A stretch of DNA of 64,000 nucleotides. Source: Catonia carolina. Taxonomy: Eukaryota > Arthropoda > Insecta > Hemiptera > Achilidae. The stretch spans positions 60,558,672 to 60,622,671 of the forward strand of contig JAQMRL010000003.1 in assembly GCA_035578175.1 (NCBI GenBank), written 5' to 3'. The notes beneath the pieces are model-generated. The model had not been told where the DNA came from, made no database searches, and worked only from the letters and a program-made list of their open reading frames with translations. How positions within the stretch are numbered: position 1 is the stretch's first letter; the number at the start of each line of letters is the position of its first letter. Shown piece after piece: positions 10,967 to 23,137 of the stretch. Position numbers and translations under genes: made by a program.

Positions 10967-12829
10967 TTTTTGTACGATTAGTAAGATTAAATTTGAACGT
11001 TCTTTTATAACGACTTTGATAACATCCTTTCTTACAAATCTGATTTTTAAAGTTACTTAAAATTAGGTAAATAATGAGATGTTAAATACTCGGCACAATT
11101 AATTTGAGTTTTTAGAACATTAGGGTAGAAGTTAGTTCAAATATTTACGAGTTATCTGAAATAAACTGAAAAGTTAATTTGGTTACTTTTCTTGTTTTGT
11201 AACCGTATGTTTCAGTAGAAAAGTCATTTGATGAGCAAAGCAGGTCTTCTAAAAAATTTTCAGTTCGCACCTTGCAAATGCGCCGTTAATATATTCACAC
11301 TGCAAGGTCTAACTGTATAATAATCTACTGTCATATGAAGAAGGTCTAAAAGTGTTTATTTCACCAGTACTTCTTATGTTGTTATAATTTTTTAGTCGAA
11401 ACTTGCTTCATTCGTGAAGAAAACAGAACTATTATTTTAGCCGTGGAAGTAGCAGTAGAAATTTAAAAAATATTTCACAGTTTAACTGCCTCTTGTAGGC
11501 AATACTAAATTTTCGCATCGCAAAAAAAATAATGACACAAGCAGCGAATAAACGCGGAGAAATGTCAAAAATATTGCCTAAAAATTTTTCATATCGTTAA
11601 CCATTTTTAGTGTGACTGATTGTCGTTAAAAGGGCACAAATTGTATTTTGCTCTTACTAGGTATTGTTCAAGTATATTCTAAATTTCAGTTTGGTAATGC
11701 CGGCGATTCTACTGACGGTTAGTTGACAAAAAAACTTCAGAGACGTCCTTATTAGAATAAACTTTAATATACAATGAAAAGATCACAATGTGTTACGGTT
11801 GTATAGTAATTTTTGCATGGTAGCCGACAAAATAATGTCTTAAATTAAAGCAAGCTTGTATGTGACAACGCAATGTATACTTGTGCATAGTTTTTATGAC
11901 TTTTTTAATTTCATACTGTAAAAAGCAGTATAAATATACTGCTGTTTCATACAATAAACCATAATCATTCCGTACTCGGAAGAACCTTAACAAGTTTTAA
12001 AATGTTTTTGGTAGGCGTTTTAATTCTGGAAAGTATAGCATTTCAGTAGACGTTAATTGTTTAATATTCGGCCGTATGCTTGTCTGGGCGGTGACAATGG
12101 GCGGATTGATGTAAAAATGTAAGTCGACGTCACGCGCAGGAACAGTACCGGACCAATCAGGAAGCTCGGTACTGACAAATGACGTAATACTGATTGAAAC
12201 GTTTTCATTGGTTGATATCGGATGGCTATAATGAGCCCTCTGATTGGACAATATTAACCAATCAAAATGACGCCTAAGAAGACATCTGATTGGTTGGGTT
12301 TGAAGATTTTTCATTGGTTAAGAATACTAGTTTCTGATTGGTCCAATATTATATCTTTTATTGACGTCACACGGACGTCTCCGTCATCGTAGGCCGCCTC
12401 ACTAGCAAGACCTAAATAATTATATTTTTAAGTGTAGATCAGTTCTATTAGATTTCAATTATATGTTTTCAGATATGTTATAGACACAAATGGTGCTGAA
12501 TAAAAAAACATTCGTTAACTAACGCTTTATAATGATTATTTCTTTGTTGATTTAGGATCCGATAATTAACTCAAAATATATAATTAAAATGTACACGTTC
12601 TGCGCCACCTGTGTAAAATTCCAATTAACAATTCATTCCTCCTTAAAAAACATTAGAAAATTAGTTGTGCATGGCTCTCTGTTTATTATTGCTTTAGTTA
12701 AAATTCAAACACAAAAATTATAATAACTCTCTGAAATAAGACCGTACGTATTGATAGACTACGCCTATGTTATTTAAGGAAGATGTTGGTTTGAACATTA
12801 AATTTAATAAACTATTATCAAATTATATT
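10967..12829 (+). repeat. Satellite monomer M5 (alpha type, no SINE)
   Basis: 1,863 bp without the SINE. Together with M1 it is the closest relative of the alpha subunit in HOR unit 3. The CRE at about 12363 is intact and is followed by a second ACGTCT word. The TATA hairpin at about 11930 is kept. Cassette about 12085-12370. Confidence 0.9.
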
Positions 12830-15106
12830 TTTTGTGGGATTAATAAGATTAAATTTTAACATTCCTTCATAACATTGATCACATCCTTTATTTCAAATCC
12901 AATCTATCAAGTAACTTGTTGTTGTTTAGGTCAACAGCCAAAAGGCGGGTTTGAACCTCCAAAGGTTTTACTAAGTAAAACGAGGAATGAGGTTGTTTAC
13001 AATTGTCTTCCTCACTGAGTGGAAAAGTATGCTTATCAGCAGGCCGGGCCCTCTAAAAAGCACATATTTTCCACTCTGTAAATGACACCTTTACTTCATT
13101 CACCACAGGGTCTGGCTGTACAATGAAATTCATTACTTTCAGAGAAAATAACTTTGATTAGTGCCTTTACACCTCTACCTCTTCTGTTTTTCAATGATCC
13201 AGTCATTTAATTGACTGACCATGTGATAAGAAACAGAACTATTTATTTTAGCCCTGCAACAAACAGATTGAGTGTAAATAATTTGACACTCCACCTGTCT
13301 GTTATGGGCAACAAGTAACTTAAAATTAGGTAAATAATGAGATGTTAAATACTTGGCACAATTAATTTCGGTTTTTAGATCATTAGGCTAGATGTTAGTT
13401 CAAACATTTACAGGTTATCTGAAATCCAAACTAAATATTTAATTTGGTTATTTTTTTTATTGTTTATAACCGTATCACTCAGTAGAAGCGTGTTTTCATG
13501 AGCGTAGCAGGGCTTCTAAAAAAGGTTTCAGTTCGCACGTTTCAAACGGCGCCGTTAATATATTCACTGCAAGGTCTAACTGCATAATCATCAACTGTCA
13601 TTGTAACAATCTCTAAAAGTGTTTATTTCATTAGTACCTCTTATTTTCTTAATAATGTTTTAGTCGAAAATTTGCTTCTCTCGCTAAGAAAACAGAACGA
13701 TTATTGTAGCCGTGGAAGTAGCAGTTAAAATTTAAAAAATTATTCACAGTTTAACTGCCTCTTGTAGGCAATACTAAATTTTCGCATCGCAAAATAAAAT
13801 AATGACACAAGCAGCGAATAAACGCGGAGAAATGTCAAAAATATCGCCCAGAAATTTTTCATATCGTTACCCGTTTTTAGTAAGACTGATTATCATTAAA
13901 AGGGCACAGGTTCTTGTTTGCTCTTACTATGTATTGTTTAAGTATATTCTAAATTTCAGTTTGGTAATTCCGGCGAATCTACTGACGATTAGTTGACAAA
14001 AAAACTTCAGAGACGTTTTATTAGAATAAACTTCAATATATAATGAAAAAATCACAATGTGTTACGTTATTATAGTAGTGTTTGCATGGTAGCCGACAAA
14101 ATAATGTCTTAAATTTAAGCAAGCGTATATGTGACAACGCAAGCTATTGTTGTCCTTCCTTGTTATGACTTTTTTTATTTTATATTGTGAAAAGCAGTAT
14201 AAATATACTGCTGTTTCATACAATAAACCATAATCATTCCGTACTCGGAGGAACCTTAACAAGTTTAAAAATGTTTTTGTTACGCGTTTTAATTCTAGAA
14301 AGTATTGCATTTCAGTAGACGTTAATTGTTTAATATTCGGCCGTATCGTTAACTGGGCGGTGACAATGGGCGGATTTATGTAAAAATGTAAGTCGACGTC
14401 ACGCGCAGGAACAGTACCGGACCAATCAGAAAGCTCGATACTGACAAATGACGTAATACTGATTGAGACGTTTTCATTGGTTCATATGGGATGACGTAGT
14501 GAACTATAATGAGTCCTCTGATTGGACAATATTAACCAATCAAAATGTCGCCTCAGAAGACATCTGATTGGATATTTATGAACATTTTTCATTGGTTGAG
14601 AATACTAGTTTCTAATTGGTCCAATATTATATATTTTATTGACGTCACACGGACTACACCGCCATTGTAGGGCGCCTCACTCGCAAGACCTAAATAATTA
14701 TATTTTCTACTGTAGATCAGTTCTATTACATTTTAATTATATATTTTCAGATGTGTTATAGACACAAATGGTGCAGAATTAAAATCATTCGTTAACTAAC
14801 GCTTTATAATGATTATTTCTTTGTTTATTTAGGATCCGATAATTAACTCAAAATATATAATTAAAATATACACGTTCTGCGCCAACAGTGTGAAATTCCA
14901 ATTAACAATTCATGTCTCCTTAAAAAAACATTAGAAATTTAGTTGTACATGGCTCTCTGTTTATTATTGCTTTAGTTAATAGTCAAACAAAAAAATTATA
15001 ATAACTCTTTGAAATAAGACCGTACGTATTGACAGACTACCCCTATGTTTTATAAGGAAGATGTTGGTTTGAACATTAAATTGAGTAAACTATTATCAAA
15101 TTATAT
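12830..15106 (+). repeat. Satellite monomer M6 (full beta type with SINE)
   Basis: 2,277 bp with the SINE and a complete right end. It shares ATATCGCCCAGAAATTTTTC and GTTACCCGTTTTTAG at about 13840-13880 with the beta subunits of the HOR, so M6 is the best visible relative of HOR beta. It lacks the 13-bp duplication around CATTAAAAGGGCA that marks HOR beta. Cassette about 14350-14650. Confidence 0.9.
12918..13311 (-). mobile_element. SINE-like retroposon in monomer M6
   Basis: Same element and same 10-bp flanking duplication (12908-12917 and 13312-13321) as the other copies. Confidence 0.78.
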
Positions 15107-15341
15107 TTTTTGTACGATTAATAAGATCCAATTTTTACATTTCTTCATAACATTGATAACATCTTTTCTTTCAAATCCAATCTATTAAATAACTTTAATA
15201 TAGGTAAATAATGAAATGTTAAATACTTGGCACAATTAATTTAAGTTTTTAGATCATTAGGCTAGATGTTCGTTCAAACATTTACAGGTTATCTAAAATA
15301 AAAAATAAATATTAAATTCGGTTACTTTTTTTATTGTTTAT

Positions 15342-15377
15342 AACCGCTCACTCAACCGCTCACTCAACCGCTCGCTT
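15342..15377 (+). repeat. 12-bp tandem triplication
   Basis: Three copies of AACCGCTCACTC (15342, 15354, 15366; the last has two changes) replace a single copy at the homologous place in other monomers. It is a local replication-slippage expansion unique to M7. Confidence 0.85.
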
Positions 15378-16279
15378 GGTTATTATTGTTTAAATCCCTT
15401 CACTCAGTAGAAGCGTGTTTTCATGAGCGTAGCAGGCCTTTTAAAAATATTTTCCGTTCGCACGTTTCAAACGGCGCCTTTAATATATTCACTGCAAGGT
15501 CTAACTGCATAATCATCAACTGTCATTGTAAGAAACTCTAAAAGTGTTTATTTCATTAGTACCTCTTATTTTCTTAATATGTTTTAGTCGAAAATTTGCT
15601 TCTCTCGCTAAGAAAACAGAAAGATTATTGTAGCCGTGGAAGTAGCAGTTAAAATTTAAGAAATATTTCACAGCTTAACTGCCTCTTGTAGGCAATACTA
15701 AATTTTCGCATCGCAAAATAAAATAATGACACAAGCAGCGAATAACGGCGGAGAAATGTCAAAAATATTGCCAAAAATTTTTCATATCGTTAACCGTTTT
15801 TAGTGTGACTGATTGTCGTTAAAAGGGCACAGGTTCTATTTTGCTCTTACTAGGTATTGTTAAAGTATATTCTAAATTTCAGTTTGGTAATTCCGGCGAT
15901 TCTACTGACGATTAGTTGACAAAAAAAACTTCAGAGACGTCCTTATTAGAATAAACTTTAATATACAATGAAAAAATCACAATGTGTTACGTTAGTAGAG
16001 TAGTGTTTGCATGGTAGCTGACAAAATAATGTCTTAAATTTAAGCAAGCTTATATGTGACAACGCAAGCTATTGTTGTCCTTCCTTTTTATGACTTTTTT
16101 TATTTCATATTGTGAAAAGCAGTATAAATAGTACTGCTGTTTCATACCATAAATCATAATCATTCCATACTCGGAAGAACCTTAACAAGTTTAAAAATGT
16201 TTTTGTTACGCGTTTTAATTCTAGAAAGTATAGCATTTCAGTAGACGTTAATTGTTTAATATTCGGCCGTATCGTTAAC

Positions 16280-16885
16280 TGGGCGGTGACAACGGGCGGA
16301 TTTATGTAAAAGTGTAAGTCGACGTCTCGCGCAGGAACAGTACCGGACCAATCAGAAAGCTCGATACTAACAATGGACGTAATACTGATTGAGACGTTTT
16401 CATTGGTTGATATCGGGTGACGTAGTGAACTATTATGAGCCCTTTGATTGGACAATATTAACCAATCAAAAGAAGAACCCTAAAAAAAGAAGAACTCTAA
16501 CAAAATTTAACATGTTTTTGGAAGGTGTTTTAATTCTGGAACGTATTGCATTTCAGTAGACGTTATTCTCTATTATTCGGCCGAATCATTAACTGGGCGG
16601 TGGCAATGGGCGAATCTTATGTAAAAATGTAAGGCGACGTCACGCGCAGGAACAGTACCGGATCAATCAGGAAGCTCGACACTGACAAATGACTGAATGA
16701 TACGACTTCATTGGTTCATATCGGATGACGTAGTGAACTATAAGGAGCTCTCTGATTGGACAATAATAACTAATCAAAATCACGCCTAAGAAGACATCTG
16801 ATTGGTTAGTTTTGGAGATTTTTCAGTGGTTGAGAATACTACACTCTGATTGGTCCTATATTATAGCTGCCTTTGACGTCACACG
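16280..16885. promoter_or_regulatory. Double CCAAT/CRE cassette in M7
   Basis: The first cassette (16280-16475) has GGGCGG twice, TGACGTAG and several ATTGG or CCAAT words. Its GACGTC at about 16322 is followed by T instead of A. It is cut after the central CCAAT. A complete gamma-like cassette follows at 16595-16885 and ends in TTGACGTCACACG. This tandem pair is unique in the window. Confidence 0.45.
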
Positions 16886-17356
16886 CGCGTTGTCGTCATT
16901 GTAGGCCGCCTTAACCGCAAGACCTAAATAATAATTTTTTTCTACTGTACATCAAATCTATTACATTTTAGTTGTATATTTTCGGATATGTTAAAGACAC
17001 AAATAGTGCGAAAGAAATAAAATTTCGTTAAGTAACGCTCTCTAATGATTATTTCTTTGTTGATTTAGGAACTGATAGTTAACTCAAAACGTATATTAAA
17101 AATATACACGTTCTGCGCCAATAGTGTAAAACTCTAATCAGCAATTAATTCCTAGTTAAAATAACGTTAGAAAATTAGTTGTGCAGTGCTCTCTGTTTAT
17201 TAGTACTATAGTAAAATTTCAAGCACAAAAATTACAATAATTCTTAGAAATAAAACCGTGCGTATTGATGTACTACGCCTATGTTATTTGAGGTAGATGT
17301 TGGTTTGAACATTAAATTTATTAAACTATTATCAGATTATATTTTTTGTGCGATTA

Positions 17357-17528
17357 ATAATAATAATAATAATAGCCTTTCTTTATTAGTCTCCTTTAAA
17401 ATTACATACTTTACATTGAGTAGATACATTACACATAAGACAATAACTATGTAATAATTAATTATATTAAAAAAAACAAATAAATTTATAAATTTTTAAA
17501 CTTTAATGTTCAAATAAAATCATAATTT

Positions 17529-17574
<46 letters not shown>

Positions 17575-17591
17575 TATTTAGGAAACTAGGC
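17357..17591 (-). other. LINE 3' UTR with (ATT)n tail
   Basis: This segment follows the ORF2 stop on the minus strand. It holds a 38-bp (TA)n tract (17535-17572) and an AT-rich stretch, then GGCTATTATTATTATTATT running into the target duplication. Short 3' UTRs ending in simple repeats instead of poly(A) are typical of RTE-type elements. Confidence 0.75.
17535..17572. repeat. (TA)n microsatellite
   Basis: Nineteen TA dinucleotides directly next to the end of LINE ORF2. Confidence 0.95.
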
Positions 17592-20500
17592 CTATTTTTG
17601 GGCAAAGGCCTCTCCCAATGTTTTCCAACGGGATTTGTCTCTTGTTGTAATTTGCCAATGTGCACCGGCATGTTTTTTGACCAATTCGTCGTCCCACCTC
17701 AAACACTGTCTACCTCTACGCCTGATATTTTCAATCGGTTGCCATTCTGTAACTCGTTTTGTCCATCTGTCGTCATTTAGCCGTAACACATTTCCAGCCC
17801 AATTCCATTTCAGTCGCTTTGCCACTTCGACAACATTTTGAAGTTGTGTTCTCCTCCTTAGTTCTGTGTTTTTGATCTTGTCTCGGAAGGAAACCCCTAA
17901 CATGCTCCGTTCCATGGCTCTTTGAGTGACTCTCAGTCTGTATACGTCCTTCTTTGACAAAGGCCATGTCTGTGCGCCGTAGGTCATGCAAGGAAGCACA
18001 CAACAATTAAAAGCTAAGGTCTTTAATCTTTGAGACATTTTGCTTTTAAATATAAACTTCATTGACCAGTATTTTCTCCAAGCCAAAGTCATTCTGCGGT
18101 TTACTTCCTTACTGCATCCATTCCTAAAAGAAATAGTCTCTCCCAGATAAATCGCCTCATTTACCCATATTAATTTTTTACCATTTAGGACAATATCCTC
18201 TCGCTTACTGTTAGTGAGAAGAATAGTTTTATCATTATTTATCTCAAGTCCCGCTAATAGGCTAGCCTGCTGTAGTTCTTCTAGCACACCGCTTAATTCC
18301 GTTGGTGATTTCGCAAATAATGTAATATCATCTGCAAATCTTACATTACTTATGTTTCTTCCATTCACTCTTATACCCTTTTCATCCCAATCCAAATTTT
18401 TGAAAACTGAATCCAATGTTACATTCAAAAGATCGGGTGAGAGAGGATCGCCCTGTTTGACACCTCGTCCAACTGGAAAAAAATCGCCCGGATTCTCTAG
18501 GACCACTAGAGCTTCGCCATTTTTGTACCAATGCCATAATACTCTTAATATTCTTTCATCTATCCCTAGCTCTTGTAATCCCTTAAAAACAGATACCAGT
18601 TTCACAGAATCAAAAGCCTTCGCAAAGTCCACCAAAGCTATATAAATTTCTATGTTATATTCTCTGCATTTTTCGATCAGCTGGTTCACTACCTGCAAAT
18701 GATCCACAGTTGAAAACCCAGGGCGAAAACCAGCTTGTTCAATGTGTTGGTTGTACTCCACAATCGGTTTCATACGTCGTTGTATAATCTTAGCGAAAAC
18801 TTTACTCAATGATGAAGAAAGAGTAATAGGACGGTAATTTTTAATATCCGTTACCTCTCCCTTTTTATGAAGCAGAATGATGTCCGATTTAAGCCATTGG
18901 CCTGGAACCTTGCCCTGCATCATTATTTGGTTAAATATGTGTGTTAAATTCTTTGAAATAAAGCACTCTGCCACTCTTAGGTATTCATTTATTATCTTGT
19001 CATTTCCTGGTGATTTTCCACTCTTGAGTTTATTTAGAACGGAACTGACTTCTTCCTCCAATATGTTAAGAAATGTCCTATGTTCGTCTTGGATTTCTGA
19101 TGATTTTTTTTTTTTTTTTTAAACTTAGATGCCACAGCCAGGATATCTTCTCTGCTTCTTTTTACAATTCCGTTTTCATCCCTCAAACCTGACAACCATA
19201 ATCTACCTTGAGATAAAGATTTCCTGGTTTTCTTTACAGATAGGTCCGGTTGCATTAGACTTTTCACCAATTCGTTATTGTAAGCATTAATGTCTTTTCT
19301 AATATTGTATTTACAAGCTTTACATATAATATTTAATTCTAATTTATCTTCAATAGTTTTATTGTCCTTTCTCCATAATATCGATCTTTTCCTGATTAGT
19401 TCTAGTGTAAGGTCACTCAGTTTATTATTTCGTCTAATTCCTCTATTCACCTTTCTTTTTGATTCTTTACTTGTGTTAATTATAGTGTTTTCTAACCAGT
19501 TGTAATTTTCTTGCATATCACAATTTCTTGGTATCCTTTGAACCACTGCATTCTTAATATTCCTCTGAAAGTTTTCTAAGTTAATATGCTGATGTTGATT
19601 ATTATCTTTAAAAAAATGTCTCCTAGATCTATCTGTGGTTAGTATTTTGCCTCGTATTAGCCTATGGTCTGAATGGAATTGGAAATTTTTAACTACACTT
19701 ACATCATGGAACATATTCTTGTTTTTTGATAGTATAAAATCTATCTCATTTTTATGCTTACCATTTGGCGACAACCATGTCCATTTACGGCCTGCTCTTT
19801 TTTTAAAGAAACTGTTCAGAATTTTTAGGTTAAATTCTTGGCAAAATCTTGTCAATCTCCAACCTCTTGTATTTCTTTTGCCGTAGCCTAAAGCACCAAT
19901 CGTATCTTGTTCTCCTACCTTCCTGAGACCTATTTGGGCATTTAAATCTCCCATTATTATTGTTTCTTCCCTGTAATTTGTTTTCTTCTCTTCTAATTCC
20001 TCTATTAATAAGTTATAGAATTGTTCGATTTCTTCTTCAGTAGAAGAGCTGGTCGGTGCATACACTTGAATAAACCGTAGTATCACTTGGTTTCGTCTAA
20101 TACTGAGGGTAGAGATTCTATCTGATATAGGTTTGAATTCTAAAATATCATTTCTAAATTTATTATGGTGAACTAAAAAACCCGTTCCATTTTTACCGGA
20201 TACTTCTCCGAAATAGAAAAATATAAATTTGCTTTTCCTCTCAATTATTTTTTCACCTTGTCTTCTTATTTCCGATAATCCTAATATGTCAATATCACTA
20301 TTGCTTAAAGCTTGTTCAAGTTTTACAATTTGTTCTTCAGACATTAAAGATCTTACATTTAAAGTGCTGAATGTACTATAATTTACTTTATAGTTTTTGT
20401 TTGATTGTGAAGTGGTGTGTATTGCTGAGTTATTTCTATTTCTAGTTGGGAGGTATTGGTCTCTTGCCCCCTTGCTGACCAAACGTTCTGGGGGTGTTGT

Positions 20501-20608
20501 TTTTGTAAATGAGTTGCTTTTTATATTATCACATTCTGTTTTCCCTATTTTACAATCGTATTTTTTAACATTTTTTGTCCTTATCTTGAGTCTAGTTTCC
20601 TCTAATTT
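17592..20608 (-). pseudogene. LINE ORF2: endonuclease and reverse transcriptase, one frameshift
   Basis: The frame is open from about 20608 down to an A17 tract (T17 at 19104-19120 on the plus strand). It then continues in another frame to the stop at 17592. The first part is an APE-type endonuclease. Visible catalytic-type residues lie in LGLSE, VYAPT, GDLNAQIG, NEIDFIL and SDHRLI. The second part is a reverse transcriptase with motif A VDFAKAFD, KQGDPLSPDL and the catalytic box FADD (about residues 242-245 of the segment starting at 19061). The C-terminal region ends WKTLGEAFAQK, as in RTE-type proteins. All key residues are present, and the only break seen is the A-tract length. No in-frame ATG precedes the endonuclease core: the first start-like codon is TTG at 20482 and the frame opens after a TGA at 20609-20611. 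Translation might therefore depend on ORF1. The protein nicks target DNA and primes cDNA synthesis there. Confidence 0.85.
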
Positions 20609-20646
20609 TCATTCATTCCTGTCGTTAATTTTGTCTTCATCCTTAT

Positions 20647-21360
20647 CTATAAGAAAACTTTCAATTGAGTTTTTCCTTTTATTTTCACTTTTCTTTGTTT
20701 TTTTTTAACTATTTGCGCTGCTGGAGAATTTTGTTTAATCGATCCTTTGGGTGATTCACTCAGTAGACGCTTTTTAGGTTTTTCTGTTCCTTCTCTAACT
20801 ATTAGTTTGTCATATCGTATAATGGCAAACTTTCCTTCTGACCTTGCTTTCTTCAAATCTACCTGGAGTTGTTTTCTAACTTGTATGACTTTTGGTGGGA
20901 AATCCTCAGAGATAAAAATATTTGATCCCTTTAAGCATTTTGCCTGTGTGATTATGTTTATTTTCTTTCTAGAAGAAACAAGCCCCACGATGACAAGTCT
21001 ATTTTTATTTTCAGTCGCCCGGCCTATTCGTCTTATAAAATCTATTTCATTATCCTCTATATTTACCTTAAGTTTAGTTCTAATTAAATGGAAAACCGTG
21101 TTCTCAAGGTCCATATTATTTCCTTGTCCTTCTTCTAGGCCGTTTATAATTAAATTTTTCTTCCTATTCTCACGTTCTAGAAAATCAATTCTTTTTTCTT
21201 GCTCTTTAATGGTGTTATTCAGTGACATCAAAGAGTCTTGAAAATTCTCAGTGGGTTGCTTTGAAAATTTGCTCAGCTCTTCTTTGATGTTTGCTTTCAT
21301 TTCTTTTTTCATTTCTTCTTTAAAGTTATCCAGTATTTTTTTGAAGGAGTCTAAATCCAT
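20647..21360 (-). CDS. LINE ORF1 protein (coiled coil plus RRM-like nucleic-acid binding)
   Basis: 237 residues from an ATG at 21360. The first 80 residues are rich in K and E with heptad-like leucine and isoleucine spacing (DNFKEEMKKEMKANIKEEL, then IKEQEKRIDFLERENRKK), which fits a trimerising coiled coil. The middle contains NLIINGLEEG and, later, FIRRIGR and IFISEDFPPKV. These are the landmarks of the L1-ORF1-like RRM and C-terminal domains found in many arthropod LINEs. The tail is very basic (KKKQRKVKIKGK), fitting RNA binding. The likely role is to coat LINE RNA and act as a nucleic-acid chaperone. The frame is intact. ORF2 follows about 38 bp downstream. Confidence 0.75.
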   Translation of the reverse strand: MDLDSFKKILDNFKEEMKKEMKANIKEELSKFSKQPTENFQDSLMSLNNTIKEQEKRIDFLERENRKKNLIINGLEEGQGNNMDLENTVFHLIRTKLKVNIEDNEIDFIRRIGRATENKNRLVIVGLVSSRKKINIITQAKCLKGSNIFISEDFPPKVIQVRKQLQVDLKKARSEGKFAIIRYDKLIVREGTEKPKKRLLSESPKGSIKQNSPAAQIVKKKQRKVKIKGKTQLKVFL

Positions 21361-21462
21361 CTTAATTTTAGATATTATAAAAGTTTTTATGACTGACTGA
21401 TTTCAATATACAGGCAATAAAATTCAGTTCTAAAGAAAATTATTCCGTTATCTATATTTGTA

Positions 21463-22618
21463 ACGGGTGATTCAAAAAGAGCGCCGGTTTTTAAACGGCT
21501 GGTAAATTTTTGTTTATCGGTTGGCAACATTGTTAGACCTCATTTCTATTTCGGAGAACATTCCGATTGACGATTCAGTTGTAGTTTCTCTTGTTCGCAG
21601 TGTAGTACTCTCGCAGTCTGTGTCTAACCATGGAGAAGTTTACTATTGCACAACGAGTGTTAATCGTCAAAACATTTTACCAGAGTGGAGAGAGTTATGC
21701 GGCTACTGTCAGGCGACTTCGCAGTACTCTAGGACGTAATGAAGCACCGAATGAATCAACAGTTCGCAGGCTCATGAAAAAGTTTTTTGAGACGGGTTCA
21801 ACAGTCGACCTTAAAAGTTCTGGACGTCGTCGTTCTGGCCGAACTGAGCAGAACGTTGCGTTGTTTCGTGACAGTGTGGCTGTTAGCCCAGCAAAATCAA
21901 TACGTCGCCGTTCTCAACAATTGGGTTTACGATGTTCTTCTGTACGGAGAATTCTTCGGTACGATCTCCAATATCACCCGTATAAAATTCAGTTGACGAA
22001 ACATTTGAAAGTGGCAGACCACCAGAAGAGACGACAGTTTGTTGACTGGGTATTAAGAAAACGGCAGGATGATGACACCTTCGCAAACAAAATCATTTTC
22101 AGTGATGAGGCGCACTTCCACTTAAACGGTTTTGTTAATAAACAGAACTGCCGTATGTGGGGTTTAGAAAACCCTCGCGTCACGCTGCAATGTCACGCTG
22201 CACGAGAAACAATGTTGTTGCTCCGTGAACGGTTCCAGGATCGCATCATTTCCCGTAATTCCGACCATCAATAGCCACCAAGGTCGTGTGACTTGACGCC
22301 TTGTGGCTTTCATCTTTGGGGTCATCTGAAGTCATTGGTGTATGCCAATAAACCCCGAAACATCAATGACTTGAAGGAGGAAATTCGACGGGTTATCGGG
22401 CAAATGGAAGTCGAAACTTGTCGTGCAGTAGTATCCAATTTCATGGACAGAGTTGATGCGTGCATGGGCAGTAGAGGAGGACACATGCATGGCATCATTT
22501 TTCATACATGAAATCGGAAGGTAAGATGAACTTGTTGATGTATTTATTTTCAATTTTTCAATAAAATAAATCTCTTAATTTGATATATCAAAACCGGCGC
22601 TCTTTTTGAATCACCCCA
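21463..22618 (+). mobile_element. Tc1/mariner-family element, decayed
   Basis: This 1,156-bp element sits in the LINE 5' UTR. Its terminal inverted repeats read GGGTGATTCAAAAAGAGC inward from 21465, with the complement ending at about 22616. TA dinucleotides flank it at 21461-21462 and 22619-22620, as expected for TA-targeting Tc1/mariner transposons. One transposase remnant is inside. It is too damaged to be autonomous but both ends remain recognisable. Confidence 0.88.
21630..22511 (+). pseudogene. Mariner-type transposase, internal deletion and premature stop
   Basis: From the ATG at 21630 the protein begins with the helix-turn-helix region MEKFTIAQRVLIVKTFY and a second DNA-binding helix set around SPAKSIRRRSQQLG. 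It then has the first catalytic aspartate in IIFSDEAHFHLNG. After NPRVTLQ it jumps directly to CHAARETMLLL. In relatives about 60 residues with the second catalytic aspartate (QDGA type) lie between these. A TAG at 22272-22274 stands where relatives have Trp, just before PPRSCDLTP, which holds the third acidic position. The same frame then runs to 22511. Loss of the second catalytic residue makes it inactive. Confidence 0.88.
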
Positions 22619-23013
22619 TATATATCCAGTTTATTGATGTTCGACTAATATTGCTTATTGAGTAGATCGAGTAAACCCAGTTTTAATTATTATTTAGTTT
22701 ATAATGATATTATGTTGTTGCGGTAAGATAAATTGTCGTAGATATTTTATATCCTCTATTTCTAAACGACTGATAAGCAACGACAGCCGGCCGGTCAATT
22801 AGTGACCTTTACCTTGAGTCTCCTTCCAAACTCTATTAATACTATTGTATGACAATATAAAGCTGGCATTAACTAGTATTTTAAATTATTTTACCTTAGT
22901 TTTTAACAAATATCTCACCCAAACCTCCATATAGTTTACAAGATTCTTGACGTATATTTTAAGAACGATCACTTATATAACATACTATTTTACAATTGAC
23001 ATAACTTTTAATT

Positions 23014-23064
23014 AAACCACTCAATCATAAAGTAAGCCACTAAATCATAAAGTATATAGTTAGA

Positions 23065-23137
<73 letters not shown>

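Larger units (their letters stand above)
173..17356 (+). repeat. Satellite array, left block: seven diverged monomers
   Basis: Seven head-to-tail copies of a complex satellite lie here, all in one orientation. Boundaries are set at the recurring TTTTGTACGATTA-like register point. They are M1 173-2042, M2 2043-6379, M3 6380-8653, M4 8654-10966, M5 10967-12829, M6 12830-15106 and M7 15107-17356. Without inserted elements the monomer is about 1.87 kb. M3, M4 and M6 are longer because they carry the SINE-like insertion. M2 is longer because it carries an LTR and a DNA transposon. The copies are clearly more diverged from each other than the units right of 24031. No coding capacity beyond chance ORFs is seen. 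Confidence 0.93.
15107..17356 (+). repeat. Satellite monomer M7 (rearranged, two cassettes)
   Basis: This monomer has no SINE. At about 16470, right after the CCAAT core, the sequence jumps back in register to a gamma-type segment (AGAAGAACCCTAACAAAATT register). It then runs through a second complete cassette (about 16595-16885). The join carries a short imperfect repeat AGAAGAACCCTAAAAAA / AGAAGAACTCTAAC. The first cassette is at about 16280-16475. The monomer is cut at 17344-17356 by the LINE insertion. Confidence 0.85.

Noticed and set aside
17598..21241. Plus-strand ORFs opposite the LINE
   Set aside because: They are antisense shadows of ORF1 and ORF2, leucine- and serine-rich with no motif, while the minus strand shows complete endonuclease and reverse transcriptase signatures.
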